Of a DNA stretch of 37,313 nt, positions 1-7,874 are shown in pieces. How positions within the stretch are numbered: position 1 is the stretch's first letter; each line of letters starts with the position of its first letter. A program made the translations under genes and the position numbers. Location: the NCBI RefSeq assembly GCF_016462705.1, contig NZ_JAEMSS010000019.1:1-37313 (forward strand), given 5' to 3'. The notes beneath the pieces were generated by a model. It was given only the letters and a program-made list of their open reading frames with translations. It searched no databases and was not told the DNA's origin. Source of the stretch: Nocardioides sp. (GTDB lineage: Bacteria; Actinomycetota; Actinomycetes; Propionibacteriales; Nocardioidaceae).

Positions 1-125
1 TCATGCGCCGCCTGCTCAAGGACGTCGCCGAGCACCGCGAGGTCGGCGACGTCACGACGCTGGCCGACAGCTCGGTGATGGACCTGATCTCCGCGGGCCT
101 GGGCAAGGGCAAGGGGGAGGACTAG
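1..125 (+). CDS. C-terminal end of an unrecognised protein (partial)
   Basis: An open frame enters from the left edge and ends at TAG 123-125. The codons read from position 3 give about 40 residues: ...RRLLKDVAEHREVGDVT, then TLADSSVMDLISAGLG and a basic, acidic tail KGKGED. The third codon positions are almost all G or C, as in the neighbouring genes, which supports real coding. Too little remains to name a family. The ATG at 3-5 is in frame but probably internal. The gene converges on the leftward TetR gene with about 70 bases between the stops. Confidence 0.55.
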   Translation, partial: MRRLLKDVAEHREVGDVTTLADSSVMDLISAGLGKGKGED

Positions 126-129
126 CGCG

Positions 130-166
130 GTGGTCGAGGAGGCGCGCCAGCGCCGTCTGAGACCTC
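130..166. repeat. Possible dispersed intergenic repeat
   Basis: Between two convergent stops, a GC-rich stretch starts GTGGTCGAGGAGG and continues into GCGCCAGCGCC and GAGACCTC, with partial self-complementarity (GAGG...CCTC). It resembles GTGG(T/C)(T/C)GAGGAG... elements scattered between genes in Nocardioides, and a weaker relative begins at 2287. That resemblance is from memory, so confidence is low. Confidence 0.25.
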
Positions 167-185
167 GCAAGCCGTGGCTGGAACG

Positions 186-205
186 GTAGGCCGGCCTACG
201 CCGGC
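186..205. terminator. Palindrome across the TetR stop codon, possible terminator
   Basis: GTAGGCCGGCCTAC at 186-199 is a perfect 14-base palindrome. GCCGGC occurs at 190-195 and again at 200-205 with CTAC between, so a 6-bp stem with a 4-base loop can also form. It covers the stop codon of the leftward TetR gene (196-198). No U tract follows, as is usual in high-GC actinobacteria. It may help end transcription between the two convergent genes. Confidence 0.3.
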
Positions 206-831
206 ACGGTGGTGACCGACTCGAGCCGGTCGCGCATCGACCGCGCCGCGCGCTCGTAGACGTCGGTGCGGCCGAGCAGCGACCGCAGGTTGGCCGAGTC
301 GAGGTACGAGTCGAGGTCGAACGCGAGCTGGGCCGCGTCGACGGACGGGTCGATCTCCCCGGCCGCCTGCGCCTCCTCGATGGAGGTGGCGATCAGCCCG
401 AGCCACTCGTCGTCGACGACGGCCAGGGCGTCCCGGACGGCGCCGGGGCGCGCGGCGTACTCGTGCATCGCCCGGGCGAAGAAGCAGCCGCCCGGGAACC
501 GGCGGTCGCTGGAGTAGTCGAGCCAGGCGTCCAGCAGTGCCCGGACCCGGGCGAGGCCGGCGGTGCTGCGCATCGCCGGCTCGATCACCGTCGTCGCGAA
601 GATCGCGCGGGCCGCACGGATCGTCGAGAGCTGGAGCTCCTCCTTGGAGCCGAAGTGGCCGATCAGCCCGCTCTTGCTGATCCCGAGCTCCCCGGCCAGG
701 CGGCCGATGGAGAGACCGTCGAGCCCCTCGACCGAGGCGATGTCGACGGCACGGGCCAGCACCGTCCGGCGGGTGCGGTCCCCGCGGCGGATCCGACCGT
801 CAGTCGGCTCCTGCACTGCTTCCTTGTCCAT
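196..831 (-). CDS. TetR/AcrR family transcriptional regulator
   Basis: A 211-residue one-component regulator of the TetR family. An N-terminal helix-turn-helix occupies about residues 15-65, with the typical recognition segment LAGELGISKSGLIGHFGSKEEL. The C-terminal part (about 80-200) is the helical ligand-binding and dimerisation domain and resembles the TetR_C subgroup that carries FARAMHEYAARPG. It is divergent from the alpha/beta hydrolase gene, and the shared intergenic region holds a palindrome, so it probably represses that gene and itself. A candidate -10 (TAAGCT on the minus strand, 841-846) lies 9 nt before the ATG, implying a very short leader. The ligand is unknown; a hydrophobic substrate of the hydrolase is only a guess. 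Confidence 0.92.
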   Translation of the reverse strand: MDKEAVQEPTDGRIRRGDRTRRTVLARAVDIASVEGLDGLSIGRLAGELGISKSGLIGHFGSKEELQLSTIRAARAIFATTVIEPAMRSTAGLARVRALLDAWLDYSSDRRFPGGCFFARAMHEYAARPGAVRDALAVVDDEWLGLIATSIEEAQAAGEIDPSVDAAQLAFDLDSYLDSANLRSLLGRTDVYERAARSMRDRLESVTTVPA

Positions 832-866
832 GTGCTGCTCAGCTTAAAGGGGTTGGCGGGCCCGGG

Positions 867-896
867 AAACAAATAGTACGATCGTTCGTATTGTTT
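867..896. promoter_or_regulatory. Candidate TetR operator between divergent genes
   Basis: TACGATCGTTCGTA (877-890) has perfect 5-bp arms (TACGA/TCGTA) around TCGT, and it is flanked by AAACAA (867-872) and TTGTTT (891-896). It is strikingly AT-richer than its surroundings. A -10-like TATTGT (889-894) for the rightward hydrolase gene overlaps the right arm, so a bound TetR dimer would block that promoter. The geometry is seen in the sequence; assignment to the adjacent TetR protein is inferred from divergent placement. Confidence 0.6.
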
Positions 897-918
897 CTCA
901 ACCTGACGGAGTCCCGCC

Positions 919-1818
919 ATGACCCACACCCACACCCGCACCAACGCGCGCACCCCGGTCCGACCGGCGGCACCGACCGGGATCGCCGCCGGCATCGGCT
1001 CGACCCTGCAGGTGCTCGCTCGGGTCGCGCCCAGCCTCGCCGGCCTGGTCGCCCTCGAGCTCTGGCGGCGGCCCGGGCGCCCGGCCCTGGTCGGTCCCGA
1101 CGAGCGGGCGGTGATGGCCGCGGCGCGGGTGGGTGTGGCCGGCGCCGCCGGGCACCCGGTGGTCACCTACACCTGGGGCGACGGCGCCCGGCCGGTCCTG
1201 CTCGTGCACGGCTGGGCGGCCCGGGCGTCCCGGTTCGCCGCCCTCGTCGACGCCCTGCTGGCCGACGGCTGGAGCCCGGTGGCGTACGACGCCTGGGCGC
1301 ACGGCGCCACCCGCGGCCCAGCCCGGACCATCCCGGAGCACCACGCCGTGATCACCGAGCTGGCCGAGCGGCACGGCCCCTTCGAGGGCGCGGTCGCGCA
1401 CTCGTTCGGCGTGCCGGTGACCCTCTACGCGGCGCGCCACGGGGTGGCGGCCGACCGGCTCGTCACCATCAGCGGTGTGGGCGACTTCGGGTCCCTCGTC
1501 GACGTGTTCTGCGAGCGCCTGGGTGCAGGCCGGGCGGTGAACCGGGAGCTGCGGCGGGCCATCGAGCGGCGCTGGTTCGACGGCGACTCCGGGATCTGGG
1601 ACCGGTTCTCCGCGCACCCGGCGGCCGGCCGGGACATCCTCGTCGTCCACGACACCGGCGACCGGGTGGTCGACCGCGGGCAGGCCGACCTGGTGACGGC
1701 GGCGTACGGCCGGCGGGCGACCATGCTGGAGACGAGCGGCCTCGGGCACGGCCGGATCCTGCGCGACCCCGGGGTGGTCGCCGCCACCCTCGACTTCCTC
1801 AGGGGCGGGGCATCGTGA
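919..1818 (+). CDS. Alpha/beta hydrolase
   Basis: A 299-residue alpha/beta-hydrolase-fold protein. The oxyanion-hole strand reads PVLLVHGWAARASRF (about residues 94-108). The nucleophile elbow is VAHSFG, so the first Gly of the usual GxSxG is Ala. A late acid is likely in VVHDTGDRVV and the catalytic His in SGLGHGRIL. About 90 residues precede the core, with a hydrophobic stretch near residues 20-50 that may tether it to the membrane. The ATG at 919 has a GGAG about 8 nt upstream. The gene overlaps the following GNAT gene by 4 bases (GTGA) and is divergent from a TetR gene that probably controls it. The substrate cannot be predicted; esterase or lipase-like activity is the family default. Confidence 0.85.
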   Translation: MTHTHTRTNARTPVRPAAPTGIAAGIGSTLQVLARVAPSLAGLVALELWRRPGRPALVGPDERAVMAAARVGVAGAAGHPVVTYTWGDGARPVLLVHGWAARASRFAALVDALLADGWSPVAYDAWAHGATRGPARTIPEHHAVITELAERHGPFEGAVAHSFGVPVTLYAARHGVAADRLVTISGVGDFGSLVDVFCERLGAGRAVNRELRRAIERRWFDGDSGIWDRFSAHPAAGRDILVVHDTGDRVVDRGQADLVTAAYGRRATMLETSGLGHGRILRDPGVVAATLDFLRGGAS

Positions 1819-2306
1819 GCAGCGTGGCCTACCGCCGCGGCACCGTCCGCGACCGCGCGGCGCTCCAGGCGCTGCTGTCGGCGCTGTCGCCGGAGTCGGC
1901 GTACGCGCGCTTCCAGACCGCCCTTGGTGGTGGGCCGCCGCCGGCGGTCGTCGACGCGCTGCTGCCCGAGGGTCCGCGCGGTGAGGCGCTGCTCGCCTGG
2001 GACGACGGCGACCTCGTGGCCCACGGGCTCTGGGTCCGGTGGGGACCGCCGAGGGTCGCGGAGATCGCCCTGGTCGTGACGGACGGCTACCAGCGGCGCG
2101 GGATCGGGACGCAGCTGGCCGACCGCCTGGTCGCCGCTGCCGCCGCCCGCGGTGTCGAGCGGATCGAGGTCGTCAGCGGCTCCGGCAACCGAGCGGTCGC
2201 GCGGATGGTCGCCCGACGCGCGCCGGCCGCCGGACGCGACCGGGACGGGCTGACGGTGAGCTACTCCGTCGACCTCCCCGCCCGGCGTTGGTCGAGGGCC
2301 GCGTAG
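1815..2306 (+). CDS. GNAT family N-acetyltransferase
   Basis: A 163-residue protein of the GNAT fold. It opens with YRRGTVRDRAALQALLSALS, the usual first strand and helix, and carries the acetyl-CoA pyrophosphate loop YQRRGIGTQLADRLV (Q/RxxGxG motif) near residues 92-106. The GTG start overlaps the stop of the upstream hydrolase as GTGA, so the two are translationally coupled. The usual C-terminal strand after NRAVARMVARR is short and ends in ARRWSRAA, which is encoded by a stretch resembling the element at 130-166, so the tail may be altered. The acetyl acceptor is unknown. Confidence 0.85.
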   Translation: MSSVAYRRGTVRDRAALQALLSALSPESAYARFQTALGGGPPPAVVDALLPEGPRGEALLAWDDGDLVAHGLWVRWGPPRVAEIALVVTDGYQRRGIGTQLADRLVAAAAARGVERIEVVSGSGNRAVARMVARRAPAAGRDRDGLTVSYSVDLPARRWSRAA

Positions 2307-2324
2307 CGCTGGGCGCCCGGTCTC
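2287..2324. repeat. Possible decayed copy of the 130-166 element
   Basis: The stretch starts TTGGTCGAGG, continues with GCG/CGC-rich sequence and ends CGGTCTC. It shares its first 9 bases (TGGTCGAGG) and general layout with 130-166. It supplies the last codons and stop of the GNAT gene. The match is short, so this is a weak call. Confidence 0.2.
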
Positions 2325-2334
2325 CGGCCTGCGG

Positions 2335-4155
2335 TCACGAGGTGTCGGTCTGGGTCCGCAGCTCGTGCAACCGAAGGGCGACCTGCAGCTGGAGTGCCCG
2401 GTCGGGCGAACGCCAGTCCTCGCCGAGCACGGTCCCGACCCGGTCCAGCCGCTTGAGCAGGGTGTTCAGGTGGATGTGCAGGGCGCGGGCCGTCCGGCTC
2501 AGGTTGCCCGCGTGGTGGAAGTACGTCGTGAGCGTCGCCACCAGCTGGGTCGACCGCCGGAGGTCGTACCGGACGAGTGGCTCGATCGACCCCGCGAGCA
2601 GCTGGTCGAGGTCCTGGGCGCGTTCGGGGTCGAACAGCAGGGCGAACATGGCGTACTGGTCCGCCGTGGTCGCCTGGTCGACCACCCCCAGGGACTGCAT
2701 GAGGGCGCAGCAGCGGCCGGCCCGGTCGAAGGCGCGGCCCCAGGTGTCACCGGTGACCGGCTCGGCGACGACCCGCACCGGCGTCCCGAGGTCCCGCCGC
2801 AACCGGTCGTGGACGGCCCGCGCCGCCTGAGCCAGGTCGGCCGCGGGGAGCAGCAAGGTCGCACGACCGAGGTGCTCGCCCGCCAGACCGCCCCGCTCCT
2901 GGGAGAGAGCATGCAGTCGGCGGCTGGTCTCGGCGGCTGTCCTGGTCGCGGACTCGGCGACGACCAGCACGTTGAGCGCGGCGATGTCGATCCCACGCGT
3001 CTGCGCCCGGGCCCGCAGGGCGGGGCCGACGGGCGGCGTCGAGACCAGGAGCTCGGTGAGCAGCTCACCGCTCACCCGCTCCTCGGCCTCCGCCACCGCG
3101 GTCTCCTTGAGGATCAGCAGGCCCATGATCTGAGCTGCCCGTTCCAGCGTGCGGATGTCGACCGGCGCAGGTTCGTGGGTGCGGGTCAGGAGCAGCGCCC
3201 CGAGGTGGGTGTCACCTGCCTGGATCGTCGCCGCGGTGTGCCACAGTCCCGTGCTGTCGGTGGTCGTCGCCCACCGTCCTGACTGCCTGGCCTGTTCGAC
3301 GGCGTCCGGGGACGGACGCTGCACAGGCTGCTCGACCTCGCCGTCGTGGTGACACTTGGCGGTGACCGCGCCGGTCCGGTCGAAGACCGTCACCGCGCCG
3401 CGGAGGTGCTGGACCAGGAGCCGGGCGACCTCCTCGGCTCCACCTCCCTTCAGCACGACGCGGGTGAGGGACTCGTGGACCGACTGGGCGCGCTCCATCA
3501 CCGCGACCTGTTCCTCGATGGTCACGTACGCCGACTGGAGCTGCTTGAGGGCGGAGCGGCTCTCGTCGTAGAGCCGGGCGTTGTTGAGCGCAACCGCCGC
3601 GTGGTCCGCAAACGCGCTCAGCAGCGCCACCTCGTCGTGCTCGAAGGGCCGTTCGGTCCGGTCGGCCGCGAAGAGGACCCCGATGACCTCGTCGCCCACG
3701 AGGAGCGGGACCCCCAGGAGGGCGACCATGCCCTCCGGGAGCACGAGGTCGTCGAACGCCTCGTCGTGGGGGACGTCCTTGGTCTCCAGGTAGTTGCTCA
3801 CCCAGGCGGGGGCGCCCGTGGCGATGACCCGTCCACCCACGCCCGTGCCGGAGGGGACGCGTGCTGCGCTGAAGGTCGAGGAGATGAGGCCCTCCGAGGC
3901 CTTCAGCATCAGCTCCCCGTCCGGGCTCAGGAGGGACAGGTACGTGAAGTCCGTGCCGATGAGCTCGTGGGCCTGGCGCACGATCGAGTCGAGCACCGTG
4001 TCGATCTCGCCGAGGGCGGTCAGGGACCGCGCCGTGGCGTAGAGCGACCCGAGCTCACGCTCCCGGCGGAGACGGTAGGACGCGAGGTCCGGACTGGCCG
4101 TCCGGTACTCGCTGGTCCCGGTCACGGCTGTCTCGGTTCGAGCATGGGTGGACAT
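2335..4155 (-). CDS. GAF-domain PucR/CdaR-type transcriptional regulator
   Basis: A 606-residue cytoplasmic regulator. The N-terminal half holds a GAF sensor domain (about residues 50-190; TDFTYLSLLSPDGELMLKAS, then VALLGVPLLVGDEVIGVLF and FADHAAVALNNARLY) followed by a coiled linker. The middle resembles the PucR/CdaR GGDEF-like region. The C-terminal PucR helix-turn-helix (HTH_30) reads FHHAGNLSRTARALHIHLNTLLKRLDRV. The start at 4155 (MSTHARTETAV) was chosen over an in-frame start at 4470 because the latter would run through the divergent promoter and the first lipoprotein codons. GGTGGAG precedes the start. It is divergent from the ABC importer operon and is the obvious candidate for its regulation, with the GAF domain sensing a small, possibly aromatic, ligand. 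Confidence 0.88.
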   Translation of the reverse strand: MSTHARTETAVTGTSEYRTASPDLASYRLRRERELGSLYATARSLTALGEIDTVLDSIVRQAHELIGTDFTYLSLLSPDGELMLKASEGLISSTFSAARVPSGTGVGGRVIATGAPAWVSNYLETKDVPHDEAFDDLVLPEGMVALLGVPLLVGDEVIGVLFAADRTERPFEHDEVALLSAFADHAAVALNNARLYDESRSALKQLQSAYVTIEEQVAVMERAQSVHESLTRVVLKGGGAEEVARLLVQHLRGAVTVFDRTGAVTAKCHHDGEVEQPVQRPSPDAVEQARQSGRWATTTDSTGLWHTAATIQAGDTHLGALLLTRTHEPAPVDIRTLERAAQIMGLLILKETAVAEAEERVSGELLTELLVSTPPVGPALRARAQTRGIDIAALNVLVVAESATRTAAETSRRLHALSQERGGLAGEHLGRATLLLPAADLAQAARAVHDRLRRDLGTPVRVVAEPVTGDTWGRAFDRAGRCCALMQSLGVVDQATTADQYAMFALLFDPERAQDLDQLLAGSIEPLVRYDLRRSTQLVATLTTYFHHAGNLSRTARALHIHLNTLLKRLDRVGTVLGEDWRSPDRALQLQVALRLHELRTQTDTS

Positions 4156-4169
4156 TATCTCCACCAACC

Positions 4170-4181
4170 CTGTCGAAACAG
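4170..4181. promoter_or_regulatory. Short inverted repeat upstream of the PucR-type gene
   Basis: CTGTCGAAACAG has 4-bp arms (CTGT/ACAG) around CGAA, 15 bases upstream of the leftward regulator start. It could be an autoregulatory site or simply a leader hairpin. It is unlike the two dyads at 4205 and 4235. Confidence 0.3.
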
Positions 4182-4204
4182 TGGGCGGATCATCCCTCTT
4201 CAGA

Positions 4205-4220
4205 GGTGACGGGCGCCACC
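4205..4220. promoter_or_regulatory. Operator copy 1 of the ABC importer operon
   Basis: GGTGACGGGCGCCACC is a near-palindrome (GGTG...CACC ends) lying directly upstream of the -10 hexamer. It matches the second copy at 4235-4250 in the pattern -GTG-C-GGCGCCAC-. The two copies start exactly 30 bp apart, close to three helical turns, so dimers would sit on the same DNA face. Confidence 0.6.
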
Positions 4221-4226
4221 TAGGTT
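4221..4226 (+). promoter_or_regulatory. -10 element of the ABC importer operon
   Basis: TAGGTT fits the actinobacterial TANNNT -10 and places the transcript start near 4233, giving a leader of about 44 nt before the ATG at 4277. It is sandwiched between the two operator copies. No clear -35 was recognised. Confidence 0.5.
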
Positions 4227-4234
4227 CCCCGTTG

Positions 4235-4250
4235 TGTGGCAGGCGCCACA
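4235..4250. promoter_or_regulatory. Operator copy 2 of the ABC importer operon
   Basis: TGTGGCAGGCGCCACA has perfect 6-bp arms (TGTGGC/GCCACA) around AGGC. It lies just downstream of the predicted transcript start, where a bound protein would act as a repressor or roadblock. Confidence 0.6.
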
Positions 4251-4276
4251 TGGAGCCTTTGATCCCAGGAGTCCCC

Positions 4277-5347
4277 ATGATCACGTCCAAGACCCCGCTC
4301 CCGTCCGGAGCGACCCGACCACCCGCACCGTCGCGCCGCCGCGCTGCGGCGCTCAAGCTCACCGCGGTGGTGCTCGGCGTCACGCTCGTCGCCGCCGGCT
4401 GCGGCGACTCGTCGGAGAACGGGTCGGCCGGGGACGGCGGTGGCGGGGGTCTCGACGGCAAGACGATCAACTTCGTCGGCTACGGCAGCGACAACCCGTG
4501 GGGCGCCTACTTCAACAAGGTCTTCACGGACAAGCTGGAGGCGGAGGGCGCGGAGGTCGTGGACCTCACGACGATGGACCCCGGCACCGCGGTGACGAAC
4601 TTCAACCAGGCCATCTCCAACCGGCCCGACCTCATCGTGGCCGCGCTGCTGGACACCTCGTCCATGGTCGTGCCCATCCAGAAGGCGAAGCAGGCCGACA
4701 TCCCGGTCCTGGTCTTCGACGGACGTCCGGACCCGTCGGTCGACGGCGACGTGATGCAGGTGCTGTCGGACAACGAGGCGCTCGGCGTCGCCGCTGCGCA
4801 GAACCTCGTCGAAGGCATGCAGGCGCAGGGCAAGGACTCGGGGAGCATCATCGCCATCACCGGGACCAAGTCCGGCTTCGCGTCGCAGGACCGGATGACC
4901 GGCTTCGACGCCGAGATGGCCAAGACGCCCGAGTACGAGGTCATCGAGGTCGAGGACGGCAACTGGGATCCCGCCCTGACCGGCAAGATCGCCACCCAGC
5001 TCATCGCCAAGCACGGCTGCGAGGGGATCCAGGGTGCCTATGGCATGGCCAACTACCAGGCGGTCGCGATCATCGCCTCCGCCGAGCAGGCCGGCTGCGA
5101 GGTGGGCGGTGACAACGGCTGGATCGTCACCGGCAGCAACTGCTTCAAGGCAGGCATCGACGCCATCAAGGCCGGCACGCTCTACGGCACCGCCACCGAG
5201 GACCCCGGCACCATCGCCGAGCAGACCGCCGACTACGTGGCGCGCTACTTCAACGGTGAGGACCCGCCGCAGAAGGAGATCGTGCAGGAGGAGCGGGTGA
5301 CCGCCGACAACGTGGACCAGTTCGAGGCGCAGTGCAGCAACGCCTGA
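4277..5347 (+). CDS. Ribose-type ABC transporter substrate-binding lipoprotein
   Basis: A 356-residue periplasmic-binding-protein-like lipoprotein of the RbsB/XylF type (Peripla_BP_4). After a basic N terminus and a hydrophobic segment (about residues 26-40) the lipobox VAAGC places the lipidated Cys at residue 42. A Gly/Ser linker precedes the mature domain, which starts KTINFVGYGSDNPWGAYF and contains the signature NQAISNRPDLIVAALLDTSSM and VLVFDGRPDPS. The ATG at 4277 follows AGGAG. It is the first gene of a tight operon with the ATPase (16-base overlap) and two permeases. Although the family typically binds sugars, the neighbouring acyl-CoA ligase and lactonase suggest that the ligand may be a non-sugar acid or lactone. 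Confidence 0.93.
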   Translation: MITSKTPLPSGATRPPAPSRRRAAALKLTAVVLGVTLVAAGCGDSSENGSAGDGGGGGLDGKTINFVGYGSDNPWGAYFNKVFTDKLEAEGAEVVDLTTMDPGTAVTNFNQAISNRPDLIVAALLDTSSMVVPIQKAKQADIPVLVFDGRPDPSVDGDVMQVLSDNEALGVAAAQNLVEGMQAQGKDSGSIIAITGTKSGFASQDRMTGFDAEMAKTPEYEVIEVEDGNWDPALTGKIATQLIAKHGCEGIQGAYGMANYQAVAIIASAEQAGCEVGGDNGWIVTGSNCFKAGIDAIKAGTLYGTATEDPGTIAEQTADYVARYFNGEDPPQKEIVQEERVTADNVDQFEAQCSNA

Positions 5348-6897
5348 CCTCCTCGTCCCCGCGGACCAGCGAGCCGCTGGTCCGCGTGGACGGCCTCGCC
5401 AAGAGCTACGGCAGCACCCGTGCCGTGCGCGCGGCGTCGTTCAGCATCGCCGCCGGTGAGATTCACGCGCTGTGCGGGCACAACGGAGCCGGGAAGAGCA
5501 CGGTCGTCAAGATGCTGTCGGGTCAGGAGACCCCGGACGAGGGTGCGATCCACCTCGGCGGGGAGGCACTGGACCTGCGGACCAGGCAGGTGGCCCAGCG
5601 CCACGGCGTGGCCCTCGTCGACCAGGAGCTCAGTGTCGTGCCGTCGCTGACGGTGGCCGAGAACCTCGTGCTCGGCGACGGGCGGACCCCGTGGGTCAAC
5701 CGCCGCGCCTCACCGCGGTCCCGGGCGCTGCTCGACAGCGTGGGACTCGAGCACGTCGGCCTGGACCAGCCGCTGGGTTCCCTGGGCATCGGTGAACGTC
5801 AGCTCATCGAGGTCGCCCGGGCCCTGGGCCAGGACGCCCGACTGGTGATCCTCGACGAGCCGACCGCCACCCTCAGCGACGTCGAGAGCGAGTACGTCTA
5901 CGCGTCGGTGCGGAAGGTGGCGGCGGCCGGCTGCGCCGTCCTGTTCGTCTCCCACCGGCTCGGAGAGGTGCTCACCCTGTGCGACCGGGTCACGGTGATG
6001 CGTGACGGGCAGGTCGTCGCGACCTCCACGTCCGGCGAGCTCACGATCGACTCGTTGATCGAGCAGATGCTGGGCGAGGCGCCCCACCACCCGCAGAAGG
6101 TGACGGCCGCCGAGGTCGACCGCGACGTCGTGCTGTCCGTCGAGGGCCTGACCGTCCCGGGGCGCGTCCAGGACTTCGCCCTGTCCTTGCAGGCTGGCCG
6201 GGTGTACGCCGTGGCCGGCCAGCTGGGGTCGGGCGCCTCCGACGTCCTGCGCGCGATCGCCGGTCTGGTCCCCGAGGCCACCGCCTCCGTCACCGTCGAC
6301 GGGGCGCGGGTCGCCGTGGGCCGGCCGATCGCGGCGGTCCGCGCCGGCATCGCCTTCGTCTCCAACGACCGCAAGTCCGAAGGGCTGTTCCTCGACAAGC
6401 CGGTCAGCTGGAACCTGCTCGCGACCCGGCTGCCGGACGTCACCCGGCTCGGTGTCGTGAGCCGCCGGCGGTGGACGGCGCGGCTGTCGGCACTCGTCGA
6501 GCTGTGCGGCCTCGACCGGGGCCGGGTCGGGCAGAGCGTGGGCGCGCTGAGCGGCGGCAACCAGCAGAAGGTCTTCGTCGGCCGGTGCCTGGGCCGCGAC
6601 GACGTGCGGGTCCTGCTCCTCGACGAGCCCACGCGGGGGGTCGACGTCGGTGGCCGGGCAGCGATCCACACCCTGCTGCGCGACGCCGCGGGGGCGGGGT
6701 TGGCGGTGCTGTTCAGCTCCACCGAGCTCGAGGAGCTGCTGGACCTCGCCGACGTCGTGGTGACGATGCACAAGGGCGTCGTGGTGCAGCGACACGAGGG
6801 CGAGCCCGCGAGCGCGGTGCTCCTGCGGGAGATGACCCACGGAGCGGGCGACTCGGCGGCGCACGGTGCCGTTGTCGCTGCGGGAGGCGACCGGTGA
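5332..6897 (+). CDS. Ribose-type ABC transporter double ATP-binding protein
   Basis: A 521-residue ATPase with two fused nucleotide-binding domains, as in RbsA, XylG and MglA. Domain 1 has Walker A GHNGAGKST (residues 49-57), a divergent signature LGIGERQ and Walker B LVILDEPTATL. Domain 2 has the degenerate Walker A GQLGSGASD usual in this family, a good signature LSGGNQQKV and Walker B VLLLDEPTRGVDVG. It energises import through the two following permeases. The GTG start at 5332 lies inside the end of the lipoprotein gene, and the stop overlaps the permease start (GTGA), so translation is coupled along the operon. Confidence 0.94.
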   Translation: MQQRLTSSSPRTSEPLVRVDGLAKSYGSTRAVRAASFSIAAGEIHALCGHNGAGKSTVVKMLSGQETPDEGAIHLGGEALDLRTRQVAQRHGVALVDQELSVVPSLTVAENLVLGDGRTPWVNRRASPRSRALLDSVGLEHVGLDQPLGSLGIGERQLIEVARALGQDARLVILDEPTATLSDVESEYVYASVRKVAAAGCAVLFVSHRLGEVLTLCDRVTVMRDGQVVATSTSGELTIDSLIEQMLGEAPHHPQKVTAAEVDRDVVLSVEGLTVPGRVQDFALSLQAGRVYAVAGQLGSGASDVLRAIAGLVPEATASVTVDGARVAVGRPIAAVRAGIAFVSNDRKSEGLFLDKPVSWNLLATRLPDVTRLGVVSRRRWTARLSALVELCGLDRGRVGQSVGALSGGNQQKVFVGRCLGRDDVRVLLLDEPTRGVDVGGRAAIHTLLRDAAGAGLAVLFSSTELEELLDLADVVVTMHKGVVVQRHEGEPASAVLLREMTHGAGDSAAHGAVVAAGGDR

Positions 6898-7874
6898 ACG
6901 CGCTGTCCGCGCCGGCGGCGCCACCGCGGCAGCGGGACGGGCTGCGGCATCGTCCCCGGCTGGCCGTCGACGCCGTCGTGGTCGCCGGCGTGCTGGCCGT
7001 GGTCGCTGTCGGCCTGTCCACCGACCGCTTCGTGACCGTCGCCAACGCGAAGGCCATCATCACCTCGGCCAGCCTCGTCGGCATCGCGGCGCTGGGTCTG
7101 ACGCTGATCATGATCGGCGGCTCCGCGGTCTCGCTCGCCATCTCCCAGAGCGTCGCCGCGATCGGCATGATCTTCCTGTCCGCCCAGTCACTGGGACTGA
7201 TCCCGGCCCTGGTCATCGCGGTCGTGGTGGGTGCCCTCATCACGGGGCTCCAAGGAGCGGTCGTCGGCTACGCCGCGGCCAACCCGGTGGTGCTGACGAT
7301 CGCGGCGAGCTTCGCCATCGCCGGACTGGCCACCGGCATCAGCGGCGGGGTGTCCGTCGCGCCCTCCGGTCTCGGCTACGACCACCTCAACGCGACGCCC
7401 GGCGGGGTCGCGCTCAGTGTCTACGTCCTCCTGGTGCTCGCGCTGTCCCTCGAGTGGGTCCTGCGGCGCACCGCCTTCGGCCGCTCCCTCTACATGGTCG
7501 GCGAGAACCGGGTGGCCGCGCGGGCCGCGGGGATGCCGGTCGGACGCACGACCACGGTGGCCTGGCTGGCCGCCGGGGCGCTGTTCGCCGTGACCGCGGT
7601 CTTCACCGCGGCCTTCAACACCTCCGCCAACGTCAACCTGGGGGGCACCCTCACCTTCGACGCCATCGCCGCGGTCCTGGCCGGGGGAACGCCGATCTCG
7701 GGTGGCCGCGGCTCCGCGCTGCGGACCCTGGCCGGCGCGCTCCTCGTCTCGGCCGTCTCGGACATCCTCCTCCTGCGCGGCTACTCGACCGGCGTCCAGG
7801 TGATGGTCAAGGGGCTCATCGTCCTGGCCGTCGTCGTCCTGGTCCACCTGCGCACCCGGGAGAGCCACGCATGA
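6894..7874 (+). CDS. Ribose-type ABC transporter permease, first of two
   Basis: A 326-residue integral membrane protein of the BPD_transp_2 (RbsC) family. The sequence is almost entirely hydrophobic after residue 20, with about 8-10 predicted membrane segments. It shows the family landmarks GIAALGLTLIMIGGSAVSLA, the loop RRTAFGRSLYMVGENRVAARAAGM, which contacts the ATPase, and AAVLAGGTPISGGRGS. The GTG start overlaps the ATPase stop and the stop overlaps the next permease start (ATGATG arrangement). Paired with the next gene it probably forms a heterodimeric channel. Confidence 0.92.
   Translation: MNALSAPAAPPRQRDGLRHRPRLAVDAVVVAGVLAVVAVGLSTDRFVTVANAKAIITSASLVGIAALGLTLIMIGGSAVSLAISQSVAAIGMIFLSAQSLGLIPALVIAVVVGALITGLQGAVVGYAAANPVVLTIAASFAIAGLATGISGGVSVAPSGLGYDHLNATPGGVALSVYVLLVLALSLEWVLRRTAFGRSLYMVGENRVAARAAGMPVGRTTTVAWLAAGALFAVTAVFTAAFNTSANVNLGGTLTFDAIAAVLAGGTPISGGRGSALRTLAGALLVSAVSDILLLRGYSTGVQVMVKGLIVLAVVVLVHLRTRESHA

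Noticed and set aside
4156..4470. N-terminal extension of the PucR-type regulator to a start at 4470
   Set aside because: It would cover the divergent promoter, both operator copies and the first codons of the lipoprotein, and the added residues are low-complexity Pro, Ser and Arg.
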